64,000 bases of DNA from Bin18 sp965242795 (lineage in GTDB: Bacteria > Desulfobacterota > Binatia > Bin18), in assembly GCA_965242795.1 (NCBI GenBank), contig OZ251505.1, forward strand, positions 1,984,001 through 2,048,000. Direction: 5' to 3'. Below are positions 63,212 to 64,000 of the stretch, in pieces; positions within the stretch are counted from its first letter, which is position 1, and each line of letters starts with the position of its first letter. Under the pieces are notes generated by a model, which saw only the letters and a list, made by a program, of their open reading frames with translations, did no database searches and was not told the origin of the DNA. The position numbers were made by a program, and so were the translations under genes.

Positions 63212-64000
63212 ATGCGCGCCGGCGGACAACGCACGATGGGGCTCGGCCCCGGCCTGCTCGTCACCGCGGCCTTCATCGGCCCGGGGACGCTGACCACGGC
63301 CAGCGTTGCGGGCGCGCGCTTCGGCTTCGCGCTGGTGTGGACGGTCGCGTTCTCCGTGCTGGCGACTATCGCCCTGCAGGAAATGGCTGCGCGGCTGGGC
63401 GTGGCCGGCCGTTGCGGGCTGGGCATGGCGCTGCGAACCGCGGTCCGCAGCCCGCTCGTGCGCGGCCCGCTGCTGGCTCTGGTCGTCATTGGCATCGGCG
63501 GAGGCAACGCCGCGTTCCAAACGGGCAACGTCCTGGGCGCGGCCGTCGCCGTGGCCGACCTGTCGGGCACGGCGCCCTCTATCTGGGCACCCGTCATCGG
63601 CGGGTTGGCCGGCGCGCTGCTCTGGTCCGGGAGGTACACCGTCATCGAACGGGTGTTGATGCTCCTGGTCGTGGTCATGAGTGGCGTCTTCCTCGTAACC
63701 GCCGTGCTGGCCGGCCCGCCGCCGGCCGCGGTGCTGCGCGGACTGCTCACCCCTAGTGTGCCGCCCGGTTCCCTGGTGACCATCCTGGCCCTGATCGGCA
63801 CCACGGTCGTGCCCTACAACCTGTTTCTGCACGCCAGTGCGGCCCGCGCCAAGTGGCCGGATGCCGGTCCCGCGGGGCCGGCGTTGTGCACGGCGCGGAC
63901 GGATACGTTCGTTTCTGTCGGCCTGGGCGGCCTGCTCACGCTGGCCATTCTGGCGACCGCAGCGGCCACGTTCTTCCGACACGGCGTGCCGCTGGACAAT
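63212..64000 (+). CDS. NRAMP-related metal transporter, partial (window edge)
   Basis: An open frame of at least 263 residues running off the right edge. It has the NRAMP layout of closely packed helices: LLVTAAFIGPGTLTTASVAGARFGFALVWTVAF (TM1-2), ALQEMAARLGVAGRCGLGMAL (TM3 start), and TTVVPYNLFLHASAARAKW (TM6). In canonical NRAMPs TM1 carries D-P-G-N and TM6 M-P-H; here they read G-P-G-T and V-P-Y, so the usual metal ligands are missing. Members of this divergent clade are annotated as divalent metal transporters without proof. The start follows GCAGGA; a second ATG eight codons on is possible. Confidence 0.85.
   Translation, partial: MRAGGQRTMGLGPGLLVTAAFIGPGTLTTASVAGARFGFALVWTVAFSVLATIALQEMAARLGVAGRCGLGMALRTAVRSPLVRGPLLALVVIGIGGGNAAFQTGNVLGAAVAVADLSGTAPSIWAPVIGGLAGALLWSGRYTVIERVLMLLVVVMSGVFLVTAVLAGPPPAAVLRGLLTPSVPPGSLVTILALIGTTVVPYNLFLHASAARAKWPDAGPAGPALCTARTDTFVSVGLGGLLTLAILATAAATFFRHGVPLDN

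Overview
High-GC (mostly mid-60s to ~70% by eye) DNA from an uncultured-type Gram-negative bacterium. The outer envelope is clear from a type V autotransporter, two DUF1302 outer-membrane-type genes, RND/MMPL exporters, DUF1329, lipoproteins and a heptosyltransferase-like enzyme. Catabolism is typical of high-GC environmental lineages: four luciferase-like oxidoreductases, a class III CoA-transferase, a Rieske oxygenase, a NicX-like ring-cleavage dioxygenase and an N-acyl-D-amino-acid deacylase. This would fit Tectomicrobia/Binatota/Desulfobacterota-like bacteria, but nothing in the window fixes the phylum. Intergenic DNA is packed with dispersed palindromic repeats of at least five families.

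Layout. 0-1.1 kb: 3' end of a PepSY-type membrane protein, a doubtful small ORF and tRNA-Gly(GCC). 1.5-8.8 kb: two DUF1302 genes in inverted orientation (the left one disrupted by an internal deletion) flanking a tyrosine recombinase and mosaic repeats. 8.8-15.5 kb: a lower-GC accessory patch with a DUF2914-like membrane protein, a GT9 glycosyltransferase, an unknown two-helix membrane protein, three paralogous signal-coiled-coil-TM proteins (two in a tandem duplication), an intact Phd/RelE-type toxin-antitoxin pair plus a truncated antitoxin, and a small lipoprotein. 15.8-29.7 kb: a single-direction minus-strand envelope cluster: DsbA-like protein, MMPL exporter 2, a Gld-like ABC transporter (ATPase, permease, GldG-like, DUF4340), lipoprotein, DUF1329, YCF48-type lipoprotein, MMPL exporter 1 and a small coiled-coil membrane protein. 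29.9-34.6 kb: aconitase A, a TIGR03617-like oxidoreductase, and a VapC-type PIN protein overlapping an unusual upstream partner.

35.0-46.7 kb: a DUF1800/DUF1501 secreted pair, a clan AA aspartic protease-like protein, and a 2516-residue autotransporter preceded by an 11-G tract at its ribosome-binding position, a strong phase-variation candidate. 47.1-56.8 kb: amidohydrolase, hotdog enzyme resembling 3-aminobutyryl-CoA ammonia-lyase, a secreted Cys-containing small protein, glutathione S-transferase, three luciferase-like oxidoreductases, an SDR and a CoA-transferase. 57.1-62.9 kb (minus strand): tungstate-type ABC transporter (TupB-TupC-TupA), VOC protein, Rieske oxygenase with a 3-bp-spaced small partner, and a NicX-like 2,5-dihydroxypyridine dioxygenase. 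The window ends inside an NRAMP-related transporter lacking the canonical metal-binding motifs.

The most promising undescribed assemblies are the MMPL/Gld-ABC/DUF1329/YCF48 envelope cluster, the DUF1302-recombinase inverted locus, and the G-tract autotransporter. All functional statements come from reading sequence and remembered family features; no searches were run.
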